DNA from: Myxococcaceae bacterium
GTDB lineage: Bacteria > Myxococcota > Myxococcia > Myxococcales > Myxococcaceae
Length of the DNA: 48,097 nt
Reading direction: 5' to 3'
Assembly: GCA_016926755.1 (NCBI GenBank)
Contig: JAFGNZ010000205.1
Coordinates: forward strand, 1 to 48,097
Under the pieces are notes generated by a model. The model was not told the DNA's origin and searched no databases. It saw only the letters and a list, made by a program, of their open reading frames with translations. The translations under genes were made by a program, and so were the position numbers. Of this stretch, positions 16,825 through 26,507 are shown in pieces (position 1 is the stretch's first letter; each line of letters starts with the position of its first letter).

Positions 16825-17631
16825 GTGAAGCGCTCGTTCTCGTTGTGGATGCTGGCCCTGGCCGTGCCGCTGTCGGCGCTGGCCCAGGGCAAGGATGCGA
16901 AGCCTGCTGCCCCCGCGGCGGCCACGGCGAGACCCGAGGCGGGCGTCAACTGGGAGGGGCAGCTGCTCCGGGCCACGGGGGCGGGCGCGCCGGACATGAA
17001 GGCCTCCAACCCGGCCCAGGCGCGGCTGGGCGCGGAGCGCGCGGCGAAGATGGACGCGTTCCGCAACCTGCTGGAGCAGGCCAAAGGTGTGCAGATCAGC
17101 GCGGGCCGCACGGTGGGTGACGCCATGGCCAGCGAGGAGATCCGCGGCCGCGTCGAGGGTGTCATCCGCGGCTTCAAGATCGTCAACAAGCGCTACTACT
17201 CGGACAGCGGCGTGGAGATGGACGTGGAGGTGCCGCTGTCGGCGCTCACGTCCGCGCTGGGCGCCTCCGCGGACACGCCCATCGAGGTGAACACGCAGGG
17301 GGCCCGGAAGTACACGGGGCTGGTGGTGGATGCGCGGGCGCTGGAGGTGAAGCCGGTGCTCGCGCTGCGGCTGCTGGATGGCGCCGGCAAGCCCGTCTAC
17401 GGCCCCGAGGCGCTCTCCGCCGAGGCCCGCAAGTCCACGGGCGTGGCGGCCTGGTTCAAGAGCCTCGAGGAGGCGCAGAAGAGCCCCCTGGTGGGCGAGA
17501 AGCCCCTGGTGGTGAAGGCGGCGCAGCTCCAGGGCTCGGATCTGGTGCTGGCCGAGGAGGCGCTGAAGAAGCTGGCGGAAGCGAATGCCTCGTTCCTGGC
17601 GGACGGCCGGGTAGCGATCGTCACGCAGTAG
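16825..17631 (+). CDS. LPP20-like exported protein, first gene of the FlgT-like cluster
   Basis: A GTG start at 16825 has GGAGG upstream and gives a signal peptide (FSLWMLALAVPLSALAQ) without a lipobox Cys. The 268-aa protein has a segment at about residues 65-125 (ARLGAERAAKMDAFRNLLEQ onward) typical of LPP20 and FlgT N-terminal domains, an alpha/beta fold built on a conserved helix with Ala and Arg. The C-terminal half, about 150-268, is unrecognised. It is followed after 15 bases by the FlgT-like gene with the same kind of domain. It probably works in the periplasm. Confidence 0.7.
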   Translation: MKRSFSLWMLALAVPLSALAQGKDAKPAAPAAATARPEAGVNWEGQLLRATGAGAPDMKASNPAQARLGAERAAKMDAFRNLLEQAKGVQISAGRTVGDAMASEEIRGRVEGVIRGFKIVNKRYYSDSGVEMDVEVPLSALTSALGASADTPIEVNTQGARKYTGLVVDARALEVKPVLALRLLDGAGKPVYGPEALSAEARKSTGVAAWFKSLEEAQKSPLVGEKPLVVKAAQLQGSDLVLAEEALKKLAEANASFLADGRVAIVTQ

Positions 17632-17646
17632 CGCGAGAGGGCGGAC

Positions 17647-18810
17647 ATGAAGGCATTGAAGCTGACGGTACTCTCCTGGCTCCTGGTGGCGGCGGCGCTG
17701 GCCGGCGAGAAGCAGCCCGAGTTCGTGACGCAGGAGGTGACGGGCGAGGCGGCCATCGTCGACAACAACCGCGACAAGGCGCTGCAGGACGCGAAGAACG
17801 CGGCGCTGCGCGAGGCGGTGGAGCAGGTGGCGGGCGTGATGCTCACCTCGGACACGCTGACGGCCAACAGCCAGCTCGTGAGCGATCGGATCTTCACCAA
17901 CAGCGCGGGGTACATCCGCAAGTACGACATCCTCGAGAAGAAGGAGGAGGCCGGGGTGATGAAGGTCACCGTCCGCGCGGAGGTGGGCACGGCCCAGCTC
18001 GACAAGGATCTCCAGGCGGTGAAGGCGCTCATCAGCCGGCTGGGCAGCAGCCGCATGCTCATCGTCCTGCAGGAGCAGTCGGTGAGCCCGGACAAGGTCA
18101 TCACCCAGAGCGGCGTGCTGGCGCAGACGCTGACGGAGACGTTCCAGAAGGATGGGTGGCGCATCATCGACCCGGCGTTCGCGGCCGGGAAGCTCGAGCT
18201 CTCCTCGGGCGTCTCGCTGCTCACCCCGGAGAAGAAGGTCATCCAGGAGCTGCGGAGCGCGGACTACATCATCACGGGCACGGTGACGCTGCGCCACGAG
18301 CCGCCCAACGCGCTCTTCAAGGTGGACGCGTACTTCCCGGTGACGGGGGAGTTCGAGCTGGCGGTGTTCGCCACGGACTCCGGCACGCAGCTCGCGCGCC
18401 TGAGTGACAAGTTCGACAGCCAGGGGACTTCGTACACCGTGTCCTATGAGCGGACCGCGCACACCATCGCGAAGACTCGCGGCCAGAAGGTCGTCGAGCA
18501 GGTGCGCAAGGCGGTGGTGGACCACCTGCTGAAGGCGGAGCAGAGCGGCAACTCGGTGGTGGTGACGGTGACGGGCCTGCCGGACTACGCCGCGGTGAGC
18601 GGGTTCAAGAAGGTGCTCGCGCAGGCGATCACGGGGATGAGGGACGTGAAGCAGGGCGACTTCTCCAAGGGCAAGGCGACCTTCGACGTGGTCTTCGTGG
18701 GCACCACGGACGACTTCGCCACGGCGGTGGGCGGGAAGACCTACAAGGGAAAGAAGGTCAGCGTGACGGGCGTGACGGGCAACACCATCGAGCTGACGCT
18801 GGCGCGCTGA
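17647..18810 (+). CDS. FlgT-like protein (flagellar assembly protein T N-terminal domain)
   Basis: The 387-aa protein has a signal peptide (LTVLSWLLVAAALAG). A FlgT-type N-terminal domain follows at about 28-110, with EAAIVDNNRDKALQDAKNAA and the motif LREAVEQVAG, and a middle domain with SRMLIVLQEQ at about 140. In Vibrio, FlgT builds the H-ring at the flagellar base. The presumed host glides and lacks flagella, so a different envelope complex is likely. Its stop overlaps the start of the PEGA gene by one base (TGATG), so the products are made together. Confidence 0.8.
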   Translation: MKALKLTVLSWLLVAAALAGEKQPEFVTQEVTGEAAIVDNNRDKALQDAKNAALREAVEQVAGVMLTSDTLTANSQLVSDRIFTNSAGYIRKYDILEKKEEAGVMKVTVRAEVGTAQLDKDLQAVKALISRLGSSRMLIVLQEQSVSPDKVITQSGVLAQTLTETFQKDGWRIIDPAFAAGKLELSSGVSLLTPEKKVIQELRSADYIITGTVTLRHEPPNALFKVDAYFPVTGEFELAVFATDSGTQLARLSDKFDSQGTSYTVSYERTAHTIAKTRGQKVVEQVRKAVVDHLLKAEQSGNSVVVTVTGLPDYAAVSGFKKVLAQAITGMRDVKQGDFSKGKATFDVVFVGTTDDFATAVGGKTYKGKKVSVTGVTGNTIELTLAR

Positions 18811-19181
18811 TGCGCTGCGGGGGCTGGGCCATGGCGGTGCTGGTGGCGCTGGGTTGTGCCGGTCGCCAGGAGGAGCCGGCGACGATGGCCCGGGCCCGGG
18901 AGCTGCTGCGCAAGGCCGAGGCGCCCACGGGGGATGTCGTGCTGCGGTGCGAGCCTCCGGACGCGGAGGTCACCCTGGACGGAGTCACCCAGGGGCTCTG
19001 CAGCGACTTCCAAGGGACGCCTCGGGGGCTGCGGGTGGGTGAGGGGCTGCACCAGATCGAGGTGAAGAAGGAAGGCTACTGGCCGTACACCACCTACATC
19101 GAGCCCCATCGCACCAGGGCCGTCCTGGATGTGCGGCTTCGGTCGATGGGGACCGGGACTCCCGAGAGAGGTACTCCGTGA
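18810..19181 (+). CDS. PEGA-domain lipoprotein, 123 aa
   Basis: The ATG at 18810 overlaps the upstream stop by one base. The product has a short lipoprotein signal (MAVLVALGC, lipobox ALGC) and one PEGA domain at about residues 40-110 (VVLRCEPPDAEVTLDGV, then GLHQIEVKKEGYWPY). PEGA domains are surface beta-sandwich modules, often attached to envelope or cell-wall proteins. Its GTGA end overlaps the next gene. It is likely a structural partner of the FlgT-like and FecR proteins of this cluster. Confidence 0.85.
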   Translation: MRCGGWAMAVLVALGCAGRQEEPATMARARELLRKAEAPTGDVVLRCEPPDAEVTLDGVTQGLCSDFQGTPRGLRVGEGLHQIEVKKEGYWPYTTYIEPHRTRAVLDVRLRSMGTGTPERGTP

Positions 19182-19942
19182 AGGGATTGCTCACTGTTGG
19201 CGTGCGCGGGCTGAGCCTGGCCGCGCTGCTGCTGCCGGGGCTGGCGCTGGCGAGCATCGGGAAGATCACGGTGCTGGAGGGGGCGGCGAAGCGCACGAGC
19301 GCGGAGCAGCAGCAGGCGCTCGAGGTGGGCTCGGAGATCGAGCTCAAGGACATCATCGAGGTGGGGGCGGGCTCCTACCTCAAGCTCACGCTGAACGACG
19401 AGAGCGTGATCATGCTGGGGCCGGACAGCAGGCTCACGATCGACGAGGCCACGTTCGAGGGGCAGGAGCGCAAGGGCTTCGCCGCGACGCTCGGGCTTGG
19501 GACGATCTGGGCGAAGGTGAAGAAGATGAAGAACGCGCTGACCGGCTCGGAGTCGAAGTTCGAGGTGACCACCGAGCGGGCGGTGGCTGGCGTGCGCGGC
19601 ACGATCTTCCGGGTGGACTACCTCAGCACGGCGAAGGCGATGGTGCCGACGAACAAGCAGCGTATTCTGGTGCGGGTCGTGGAGGGGCGGGTGGTGGTGA
19701 CCACGATGCGCAAGGTGGTGAAGAACCAGGCGCCTGTCGCCACCCCGAAGAAGGGCTCGAAGGGGGGGCGGCAGGAGATCGCGCCGCCCCAGGAGATCTC
19801 GAAAGAGGAGTGGGAGAAGAAGTTCGTCGAGCTCCAAGCCCAGCAGCAGGTCACGGTGGGGGAGGAGCTGGGAGCGTCCAGGCCCCTGGACCCGCGCTCC
19901 ATGAAAGACGCATTTGGCCGTTTCGTGGATCGTCACCAGTAG
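19178..19942 (+). CDS. FecR-domain exported protein
   Basis: A GTG start at 19178 overlaps the PEGA gene by 4 bases. The 254-aa protein has a signal peptide (LSLAALLLPGLALA), then a FecR domain at about residues 28-160: a region beginning IGKITVLEGAAKR, then GSYLKLTLNDESVIMLGPDS and VTTERAVAGVRGTIFRVD. The C-terminal part is basic and then helical. There is no sigma-factor gene or transmembrane anti-sigma segment nearby, so this is not a classical iron-signalling FecR. It is more likely a periplasmic structural or ligand-binding protein. Confidence 0.85.
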   Translation: MKGLLTVGVRGLSLAALLLPGLALASIGKITVLEGAAKRTSAEQQQALEVGSEIELKDIIEVGAGSYLKLTLNDESVIMLGPDSRLTIDEATFEGQERKGFAATLGLGTIWAKVKKMKNALTGSESKFEVTTERAVAGVRGTIFRVDYLSTAKAMVPTNKQRILVRVVEGRVVVTTMRKVVKNQAPVATPKKGSKGGRQEIAPPQEISKEEWEKKFVELQAQQQVTVGEELGASRPLDPRSMKDAFGRFVDRHQ

Positions 19943-20050
19943 GCCCTGAAGAAGAGGAGTCCTGTCATCGGACGTCGCAAGAAAGGCAGCGCCCGCGCGG
20001 TAAAGGCCCCGGAGCCATTCCGCGCAATCCTCCCAGCTCCAGCAGGGCCC

Positions 20051-21205
20051 GTGTCCTCGGCCCCAGCCGCCTCCGCGCCTGCGCTGCACGCGGTCGGCGC
20101 CGGAGAGCCTTCGGCGCTGCCTGAGGAGGAGGCGCGACGGATCGATCTCACCTGGTCGCTGGTGATGATGGCCGCGCTGGGGCTGGTGTTCGCGCTGCTC
20201 GCGGTGTTTGGCGGGGTGGCGATCCCGGTGCTGCTGGCGCTTGCGGGCGCCTACGTCTTCAACCCCCTGGTCACCGCGCTCGAGCGGCACAGGGTGAACC
20301 GGACGTGGGGCACGACGATCGTCTTCGCCGGGTGCACGCTGGCGCTGGTGGGCGCGGTGCTCTACCTCATCCCGGTGTTCCGGGAGGAGGCGGCCAAGCT
20401 GCCGGACTTCTTCCGTCGGGCGAGCACGCAGGTCGTCCCCCGGGTGGAGGCGCTGCTGGGGCTCTCCCTGCCGGAGTTCGTGAGGCAGCGGACCACGGAG
20501 CTGGGCGCCCAGGCCTCCGAGCTGCTCCAGAGCGCCGGGCCCGCCGCGGCGAAGCTGGCCGCGAGCTTCGCGGGCAACACCGCCCGGTTCGTGGCGACGC
20601 TGCTGGGGCTCTCGGTGGTGCCGGTGCTCGCGTTCTTCTTCCTGCAGGACTACCCGCGGCTCATCGGGATGGTGCGGGAGCTCATCCCCCTGCGCGCGGT
20701 GGGCCTGGTGAGCCGGCGCTTCGCCGAGGTGGATGAGGTGCTCTCCGCCTTCGTGCGAGGCCAGCTCACGGTGGGCGCCATCCTGTCGGCCATCTACGGA
20801 ACGGGGCTGGCCCTTGCCCGGATCGACATGGCCATCGTCATCGGCGTCGTGGCCGGCTTCGGGAACATGGTGCCGTACCTGGGGACCGCGGTGGGCATGG
20901 TGCTGGCGCTGCTCGGGCTGATGCTGTCCTGGCAGGGGCCCTGGCAGCTCGCGGTGGTGGTGGGGACCTTCGTGGTGGCCCAGCTCGCCGAGGGGCTCGT
21001 CATCACCCCTCGCGTCGTGGGCGAGAAGGTGGGGCTCTCCCCGGTGGCGGTCATCATCGCGATCCTCGCGTTCAGCGAGCTGTTCGGCTTCGTGGGCATC
21101 CTGCTCGCGGTGCCCGTTGGCGCCATCCTCAAGGTCGTGCTGCGAGTGATGGTGCTGCGGTACCACAAGATGCCGGTGTACACGGGCGAGGCCCCCGGGC
21201 CGTGA
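20051..21205 (+). CDS. AI-2E family transporter (PerM/YdiK-like permease)
   Basis: The 384-aa membrane protein has the AI-2E family layout: paired hydrophobic segments near residues 35-75 and 80-115, a soluble helical region at 115-165, and five or so membrane segments to the C terminus with the motif GNMVPYLGTAVGMVLAL. The annotated GTG at 20051 has no good ribosome site. The same frame is open back to 19943, and GAGGAG lies 7 bases before an ATC codon at 19967, so translation might start there. The family exports diverse small molecules or ions. It overlaps the next gene by 4 bases. Confidence 0.85.
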   Translation: MSSAPAASAPALHAVGAGEPSALPEEEARRIDLTWSLVMMAALGLVFALLAVFGGVAIPVLLALAGAYVFNPLVTALERHRVNRTWGTTIVFAGCTLALVGAVLYLIPVFREEAAKLPDFFRRASTQVVPRVEALLGLSLPEFVRQRTTELGAQASELLQSAGPAAAKLAASFAGNTARFVATLLGLSVVPVLAFFFLQDYPRLIGMVRELIPLRAVGLVSRRFAEVDEVLSAFVRGQLTVGAILSAIYGTGLALARIDMAIVIGVVAGFGNMVPYLGTAVGMVLALLGLMLSWQGPWQLAVVVGTFVVAQLAEGLVITPRVVGEKVGLSPVAVIIAILAFSELFGFVGILLAVPVGAILKVVLRVMVLRYHKMPVYTGEAPGP

Positions 21206-21990
21206 GCGCCGCTGCCGTCCTGCTGGTGGCGTTGCTGGCTCAAGCCCCCGCTCCCCCGCGGCTCGTCCTCCCGGGCTACCGGCTGCACCTGATCGTGGAC
21301 GAGTCCGTGGCGGCGGATGAGCTGCGAGCGCTGGCCGGCAGCGGAACCGTGCTGTGGCTGCGCACGCGCTCGAACATGCTGCGGGAGTCCACCGTGGAGG
21401 CGCTGGCCCTCTTTCCGGAGGCCTATGTCCAGCTCCGGCCACCCTTGAAGGAGGAGCACGTCCGGCAGCTTCGGAGGGCGCCTCGGGTCGGGGCCTGGCT
21501 GGACGCCCAGACGCTCGCGGGCCCAGGGCTGCACCGGCTGGGGCCTCGAAGGATCGCGGTGGAGCTTCGCGGGGCGCTCGACGTGGAGCTCGCCCGACGG
21601 GTGGGCGGGCTGCGGCCTCTGCGCATCCACTGGATCCCCGGCACCTGGGAGGTGAGCCTGGAGGCCTGGGGGCTCTTCGCCCAACTCCCAGGCAGCAAGC
21701 TGCTCTCGCTCGCGGGCCCGCTGGGTGCCTCCTGTCCCGAGCTTCCCCGGCGGGGGGCCCTGGCCTTGGTGGCCCTCCGGGTGGAGGGGGAGCCGGCCGA
21801 GGCGACTTGCGGCCTGGGGCAGCGGGTCGTCATGAAAGGGTTCCCCGAGGAGGCGGCGCTGGTGTCGCTGCTGAGCCGGGAGGTCGCCACGGAGCTGGAG
21901 CTCGAGGTGGGGGCTGGCGCCGGGGAACTGGAGCGGGCCCGTGCCTGGGTCCAGCGGCTGGAGGAAGCGGTGCGAGGTCGACGCAGGTGA
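21202..21990 (+). CDS. Exported protein of unknown function, 262 aa
   Basis: A GTG start at 21202 overlaps the permease stop by 4 bases (GTGA), and the stop overlaps the next GTG in the same way, so it lies firmly in an operon. The first 17 residues (AAAVLLVALLAQAPAP) look like a signal peptide. The rest is Leu/Arg/Gly-rich with alternating strands and helices (RIAVELRGALDVELARR, then WIPGTWEVSLEAW), which might be a TIM-barrel-like or repeat fold, but no family is recognised. Confidence 0.6.
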   Translation: MSAAAVLLVALLAQAPAPPRLVLPGYRLHLIVDESVAADELRALAGSGTVLWLRTRSNMLRESTVEALALFPEAYVQLRPPLKEEHVRQLRRAPRVGAWLDAQTLAGPGLHRLGPRRIAVELRGALDVELARRVGGLRPLRIHWIPGTWEVSLEAWGLFAQLPGSKLLSLAGPLGASCPELPRRGALALVALRVEGEPAEATCGLGQRVVMKGFPEEAALVSLLSREVATELELEVGAGAGELERARAWVQRLEEAVRGRRR

Positions 21991-22676
21991 CGAAGCTCGA
22001 ACGCGTGCACGCGGAGATCACCCGGTGCCGGGCCTGTCCGCGGCTGGTGGAGTGGCGGGAGGAGGTGGCGCGGGTGAAGCGCCGCGCCTACCGGGAGTGG
22101 ACGTACTGGGGCCGGCCCGTCCCGGGCTTCGGTGATCCCCGGGCTCGGCTGGTCGTCATCGGCCTGGCCCCCGCGGCCCATGGCGCGAACCGGACCGGCC
22201 GCATCTTCACGGGCGATCGCTCCGGAGACTTCCTCTACGCGGGCCTGCACCGTGCGGGGTTCGCCAACCAGCCTCGGAGCGAGCACCGGGATGACGGGCT
22301 CACGCTCAGCGGGGCCTACATCACCGCGGCGGCCCGCTGCGCGCCGCCGGAGAACAAGCCGCTCCCCGAGGAGCTGGCCCGGTGCGCTCCGTTCCTCGAT
22401 CGAGAGCTGGCGCTGCTGCCGGCCCGGGTGTTCCTGGCGCTGGGGGCCATCGGGTGGAACGCCGCCCTGCTGGCCCTGTCCCGGGCGGGAGTGGCCCTGC
22501 CCACCCCGCGGCCCGCGTTCGGGCATGGGGCGGAGGTGCCCCTGTCCGGCGGCCGGACCCTCGTGGGCTGCTACCACGTCAGCCAGCAGAACACGCAGAC
22601 AGGCAGGCTCACCCCGGCCATGTTCGATGCGGTCATGGCCCGCGTGCGACGACTGTTGGACACCCAGTCCCCATGA
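21987..22676 (+). CDS. Type 5 uracil-DNA glycosylase (UdgB-like)
   Basis: The GTG at 21987 overlaps the upstream stop; the open frame extends further upstream but without family similarity. The 229-aa protein has four Cys residues placed for a 4Fe-4S cluster: C14 and C17 (RCRAC), C118 (RCAPPENKP) and C133. Active-site motif A is GLAPAAHGANRTGRIFTGD at residues 59-77, the UdgB form lacking a polar catalytic residue, and motif B is HVSQQNTQTGRL. The family removes uracil and other deaminated bases from DNA. It is the last gene of the cluster. Confidence 0.92.
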   Translation: MTKLERVHAEITRCRACPRLVEWREEVARVKRRAYREWTYWGRPVPGFGDPRARLVVIGLAPAAHGANRTGRIFTGDRSGDFLYAGLHRAGFANQPRSEHRDDGLTLSGAYITAAARCAPPENKPLPEELARCAPFLDRELALLPARVFLALGAIGWNAALLALSRAGVALPTPRPAFGHGAEVPLSGGRTLVGCYHVSQQNTQTGRLTPAMFDAVMARVRRLLDTQSP

Positions 22677-22720
22677 GCCGACAGGCGTCAGGAAGAGGAG
22701 GCACACCTGTCCGTGTTTCC

Positions 22721-22749
22721 TTGACAGCCGCGGGAGCCCACTGCTATTC
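22721..22749 (+). promoter_or_regulatory. Promoter of tRNA-Val (and possibly thrS)
   Basis: A perfect TTGACA at 22721-22726 is followed after 17 bases by CTATTC at 22744-22749, 20 bases before the tRNA 5' end. This is a good sigma-70-type promoter for the tRNA and possibly for thrS beyond it. Confidence 0.65.
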
Positions 22750-22769
22750 CCGCCGCGCTTTTCACACAC

Positions 22770-22841
<72 letters not shown>

Positions 22842-22862
22842 TCCACAACGGAAGTCTCACAG

Positions 22863-22896
22863 CGGGCGGCAAGGCTTCCAGCAAGCCTGCCGCCCG
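22863..22896 (+). terminator. GC-rich hairpin between tRNA-Val and thrS
   Basis: CGGGCGGC at 22863-22870 pairs with GCCGCCCG at 22889-22896, and the AAGGCTT/AAGCCT continuation extends the stem. It is followed by TCGCGTTT, which is only a weak T-run. It lies 21 bases past the tRNA and 21 before the thrS start. It may be a tRNA terminator or processing signal, or a leader structure controlling thrS. Confidence 0.5.
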
Positions 22897-22917
22897 TCGC
22901 GTTTCGAGGGCTCGAAC

Positions 22918-24846
22918 ATGTCCGACATGATCACGGTGACGCTCCCCGATGGCAGCCAGAAGCAGACGGCGCGGGGAACCACCATCGGCGACTTCGTGAG
23001 GGACGGCATTGGCGCCGGCCTGGCCAAGGCGGCCCTCTTCGCGCGGGTCAACGGCCAGGACGTGGATCTGGCCCGGCCGCTCACCGAGGACGCGAAGCTC
23101 CAGGTCTTCACCACCAAGAGCCCCGAGGCCCTGGAGCTCATCCGCCATGACGCCGCGCACGTGGTGGCCAGCGTCGTGCAGCGCCTCTTCCCCGGCACCC
23201 AGGTGACGATCGGCCCTTCGACGGAGGAGGGCTTCTACTACGACTTCTTCCGGGAGAAGCCCTTCACGCCCGAGGACCTGGAGAAGATCGAGGCGGAGGC
23301 CAACAAGGAGATCGCCCGGAACCTGCCCTTCGTCCGCACGGAGATCTCCATGGAGGAGGCGATCCGCCTCTTCGAGGGCAAGGGCGAGAAGTTCAAGGTC
23401 GAGATCGTCAAGGACATCGCCGCCAAGGGCGCCAAGACGCTGACGCTCTACAGCCATGGGGACTGGGTGGACTTCTGCCTCGGGCCCCACGGCCCGACCA
23501 CGGGCCGCATCGGCGTCATCAAGATCCTGTCCTCCAGCGGCGCCTACTGGCGCGGCGACCACCGCAACCCGATGCTCCAGCGCGTCTACGGCACGGCCTT
23601 CTTCGACAAGAAGGCGCTGCAGGAGTACCTCACGCGCATCGAGGAGGCGAAGAAGCGCGACCACCGCAAGCTGGGCAAGGAGCTGGACCTCTTCCACTTC
23701 CACCCGTTCGCGCCGGGCTCGGCCTTCTGGACGCCCAAGGGCACCACGCTCTACCAGACGCTCTCGAACTGGATGCGCCGGCTCACGGCGGAGCAGGGGT
23801 ACGTGGAGATCAAGACGCCCCTGCTGTTCAACAAGGGGCTCTGGGAGATCAGCGGCCACTGGGGCAAGTACAAGGAGAACATGTTCCTGGTGCTCGACAA
23901 CGAGTCCGGCGAGCACGACTTCTCCCTCAAGCCGATGAACTGCCCGTCTCACCACCTGTACTTCGGCTTCAAGCGCCACAGCTACCGCGACCTGCCGCTG
24001 CGGCTGCACACCCAGGACGTGCTGCACCGCAACGAGGCGGCGGGCTCGCTGGGCGGCCTCACCCGCGTGCGCCAGTTCGCCCAGGACGACGCGCACATCT
24101 ACTGCATGGAGAGCCAGATCGGCGACGAGGTCCGCCGCTTCGTGCAGTTCCTGGATCACGTCTACAACGCCGTGGGCCTGCAGTACTCGGCCAAGTTCTC
24201 CACTCGCCCCGAGCAGCGGCTGGGGGATGACGCCACGTGGGATCAGGCGGAGACCGCGCTGGAGGGCGTGCTCAAGACGCTCAATGTGCCCTACGAGGTG
24301 AAGCCCGGCGAGGGCGCCTTCTACGGCCCGAAGATCGACTTCGATGTGTCCGACAGCATCGGCCGCAAGTGGCAGCTGGGCACCATCCAGCTGGACTACC
24401 TGGCGGCGCAGCGCTTCGATCTCACCTACATCGGCGAGGACAACGCCGAGCACCGGCCGGTGGTCCTCCACCGCGCCATCTTCGGCTCCTTCGAGCGCTT
24501 CATCGCCATCCTCACGGAGCACTTCGCGGGCGCCTTCCCCGCGTGGCTGGCCCCCGTCCAGGCCGTCATCGTCACCGTGGCGGATCGGCAGCTGGACTAT
24601 GCCCGCCAGGTGAAGGAACAGCTGCGCGCCAAGGGCTACCGCGTGGAGCTGGACGAGCGCGGCCAGACGCTCAACGCGAAGATCCGCGAGGCGCAGATCC
24701 ACAAGATCCCCTACACCCTCGTCATCGGCGACAACGAGGTTCAGGCCGGCGCCGTGGCCCCCCGGCGCTACGGCGGCGAGGACCTCAAGAGCATGAAGTT
24801 GGAGGACTTCCAGGCCCTCCTGGCCAAGGAGGCCCCCCTCCCGTGA
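22918..24846 (+). CDS. thrS: Threonyl-tRNA synthetase
   Basis: The 642-aa protein matches bacterial ThrRS in length and order. A TGS domain lies at about 4-65 ([10 protein letters not shown]). A tRNA second additional (editing) domain follows at about 70-225, with the metal-type HDAAHVV motif. The class II catalytic core, about 240-535, holds [12 protein letters not shown] with zinc ligand C342, [12 protein letters not shown], and [14 protein letters not shown]. An anticodon-binding domain is C-terminal. It charges tRNA-Thr with threonine. ATG at 22918 is used; ATG at 22927 is an alternative. It heads the conserved thrS-infC-rpmI-rplT-pheS-pheT-ihfA block. Confidence 0.98.
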   Translation: MSDMITVTLPDGSQKQTARGTTIGDFVRDGIGAGLAKAALFARVNGQDVDLARPLTEDAKLQVFTTKSPEALELIRHDAAHVVASVVQRLFPGTQVTIGPSTEEGFYYDFFREKPFTPEDLEKIEAEANKEIARNLPFVRTEISMEEAIRLFEGKGEKFKVEIVKDIAAKGAKTLTLYSHGDWVDFCLGPHGPTTGRIGVIKILSSSGAYWRGDHRNPMLQRVYGTAFFDKKALQEYLTRIEEAKKRDHRKLGKELDLFHFHPFAPGSAFWTPKGTTLYQTLSNWMRRLTAEQGYVEIKTPLLFNKGLWEISGHWGKYKENMFLVLDNESGEHDFSLKPMNCPSHHLYFGFKRHSYRDLPLRLHTQDVLHRNEAAGSLGGLTRVRQFAQDDAHIYCMESQIGDEVRRFVQFLDHVYNAVGLQYSAKFSTRPEQRLGDDATWDQAETALEGVLKTLNVPYEVKPGEGAFYGPKIDFDVSDSIGRKWQLGTIQLDYLAAQRFDLTYIGEDNAEHRPVVLHRAIFGSFERFIAILTEHFAGAFPAWLAPVQAVIVTVADRQLDYARQVKEQLRAKGYRVELDERGQTLNAKIREAQIHKIPYTLVIGDNEVQAGAVAPRRYGGEDLKSMKLEDFQALLAKEAPLP

Positions 24847-24879
24847 TGTCGTGGCAGGTCAGGAAGTCGCTGACCTCCC

Positions 24880-24907
24880 TTGACTCCCAGGGGCAGAAAA
24901 GTATCTT
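24880..24907 (+). promoter_or_regulatory. Promoter of the infC-rpmI-rplT unit
   Basis: TTGACT at 24880-24885 and TATCTT at 24902-24907 are separated by 16 bases and lie 56 bases upstream of the infC AUC start. This is a good candidate for separate transcription of infC from thrS. Confidence 0.55.
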
Positions 24908-24963
24908 CCGCTTCTTCCAGGGGGGGAGGCAGGCCCAAACTCCCGTTTTTGGAGGATTCTCAC

Positions 24964-25698
<735 letters not shown>

Positions 25699-25702
25699 AA
25701 GA

Positions 25703-25728
25703 TTCGGCTGTCGGCTTCGGCTGTCGGC
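25703..25728 (+). repeat. Perfect tandem 13-bp repeat between infC and rpmI
   Basis: TTCGGCTGTCGGC occurs twice back to back at 25703-25715 and 25716-25728. The GGGCCGAAGGC downstream at 25740-25750 can pair with part of either copy, so alternative RNA structures are possible in the leader of rpmI-rplT, where L20 autoregulates its operon in other bacteria. Confidence 0.6.
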
Positions 25729-25789
25729 CTGTTACAGAGGGCCGAAGGCTGGAGAGCCGCCGGCGTTACGTGAAGGAAGGATCAGGACG

Positions 25790-25999
25790 ATGCCGAAGTT
25801 GAAGACCCGAAGTGGTGCGAAGAAGCGGTTGCAGGTGAAGAAGAGCGGCCAGGTGAAGCACGGCAAGGCCTACGGCAAGCACCTCTTCACCCACGGGAAG
25901 ACGCCGGCTCAGAAGCGGCGCAACCGCGGCACGGGCCACCTTCGCGACATGGACGCGAAGAAGGTCATCAAGGAGCTGTTCCCCTACGGGGCGAACTAG
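25790..25999 (+). CDS. rpmI: 50S ribosomal protein L35
   Basis: The 69-aa basic protein has the L35 signature MPKLKTRSGAKKRL at the N terminus and HLFTHGKTPAQKRRNRGT further on. It is of normal length. It lies in the standard infC-rpmI-rplT order, 91 bases after infC and 79 before rplT. Confidence 0.98.
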   Translation: MPKLKTRSGAKKRLQVKKSGQVKHGKAYGKHLFTHGKTPAQKRRNRGTGHLRDMDAKKVIKELFPYGAN

Positions 26000-26078
26000 C
26001 CAGATCAACCCGGGCCCTGGCGGAGCGGCGTGAGCCTGCGCCGCGGGGCTCTCCACCTGAGCAGTCGAGGAGTGTGTC

Positions 26079-26426
26079 ATGCGCGTCAAGAAGGGTTTCA
26101 AGGCTCGTCGCCGTCGTAATCGGATTTTGAAGCTGGCCAAGGGTTTCCGTGGCCGTCGGAAGAACTGCTACAGGCGGGCCAATCAGGCCGTGGAGCGCGC
26201 GCTGGACTACGCCAGCCGTGACCGCGCCGTGAACAAGCGGAACTTCCGCTCGCTGTGGATCGTCCGCATCAACGCGGCCGCGCGCGGCGTGGGCCTGTCC
26301 TACTCCAAGCTGATCGCGGGCCTGGCCAAGGCGAAGATCTCCCTGGACCGCAAGGTGCTGGCAGACATGGCCGTGGCGGATCCCGCGGGCTTTGCCGCCG
26401 TCGCCAACATCGCGAAGGCGGCCTGA
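26079..26426 (+). CDS. rplT: 50S ribosomal protein L20
   Basis: The 115-aa protein shows typical L20 sequence: a very basic N terminus with [19 protein letters not shown], then [20 protein letters not shown] and [15 protein letters not shown]20 is an early 23S rRNA assembly protein and in several bacteria represses its own operon. The ATG at 26079 follows GAGGAG. A strong terminator begins about 80 bases after the stop. Confidence 0.98.
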   Translation: MRVKKGFKARRRRNRILKLAKGFRGRRKNCYRRANQAVERALDYASRDRAVNKRNFRSLWIVRINAAARGVGLSYSKLIAGLAKAKISLDRKVLADMAVADPAGFAAVANIAKAA

Positions 26427-26507
26427 CGACGCCCGGCCCGGAGGGCCGGCGGACAGAGCGTTCGAGGGGCTCCGCTCCAGGGGCCTCTCGCGCTGGAACG
26501 AGTACAC

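Noticed and set aside
16636-18525. 629-codon antisense frame over the LPP20/FlgT-like genes
   Set aside because: Composition is dominated by Arg, His and Leu, no motif is visible, and both sense genes have signal peptides and family domains.
19178-19942. FecR as an iron-responsive anti-sigma regulator
   Set aside because: There is no ECF sigma gene or TonB receptor gene nearby, and the protein has a cleavable signal peptide in place of an internal membrane anchor.
20769-20921. Short rightward frames inside the permease gene
   Set aside because: They are alternative frames of the membrane protein coding sequence without start signals.
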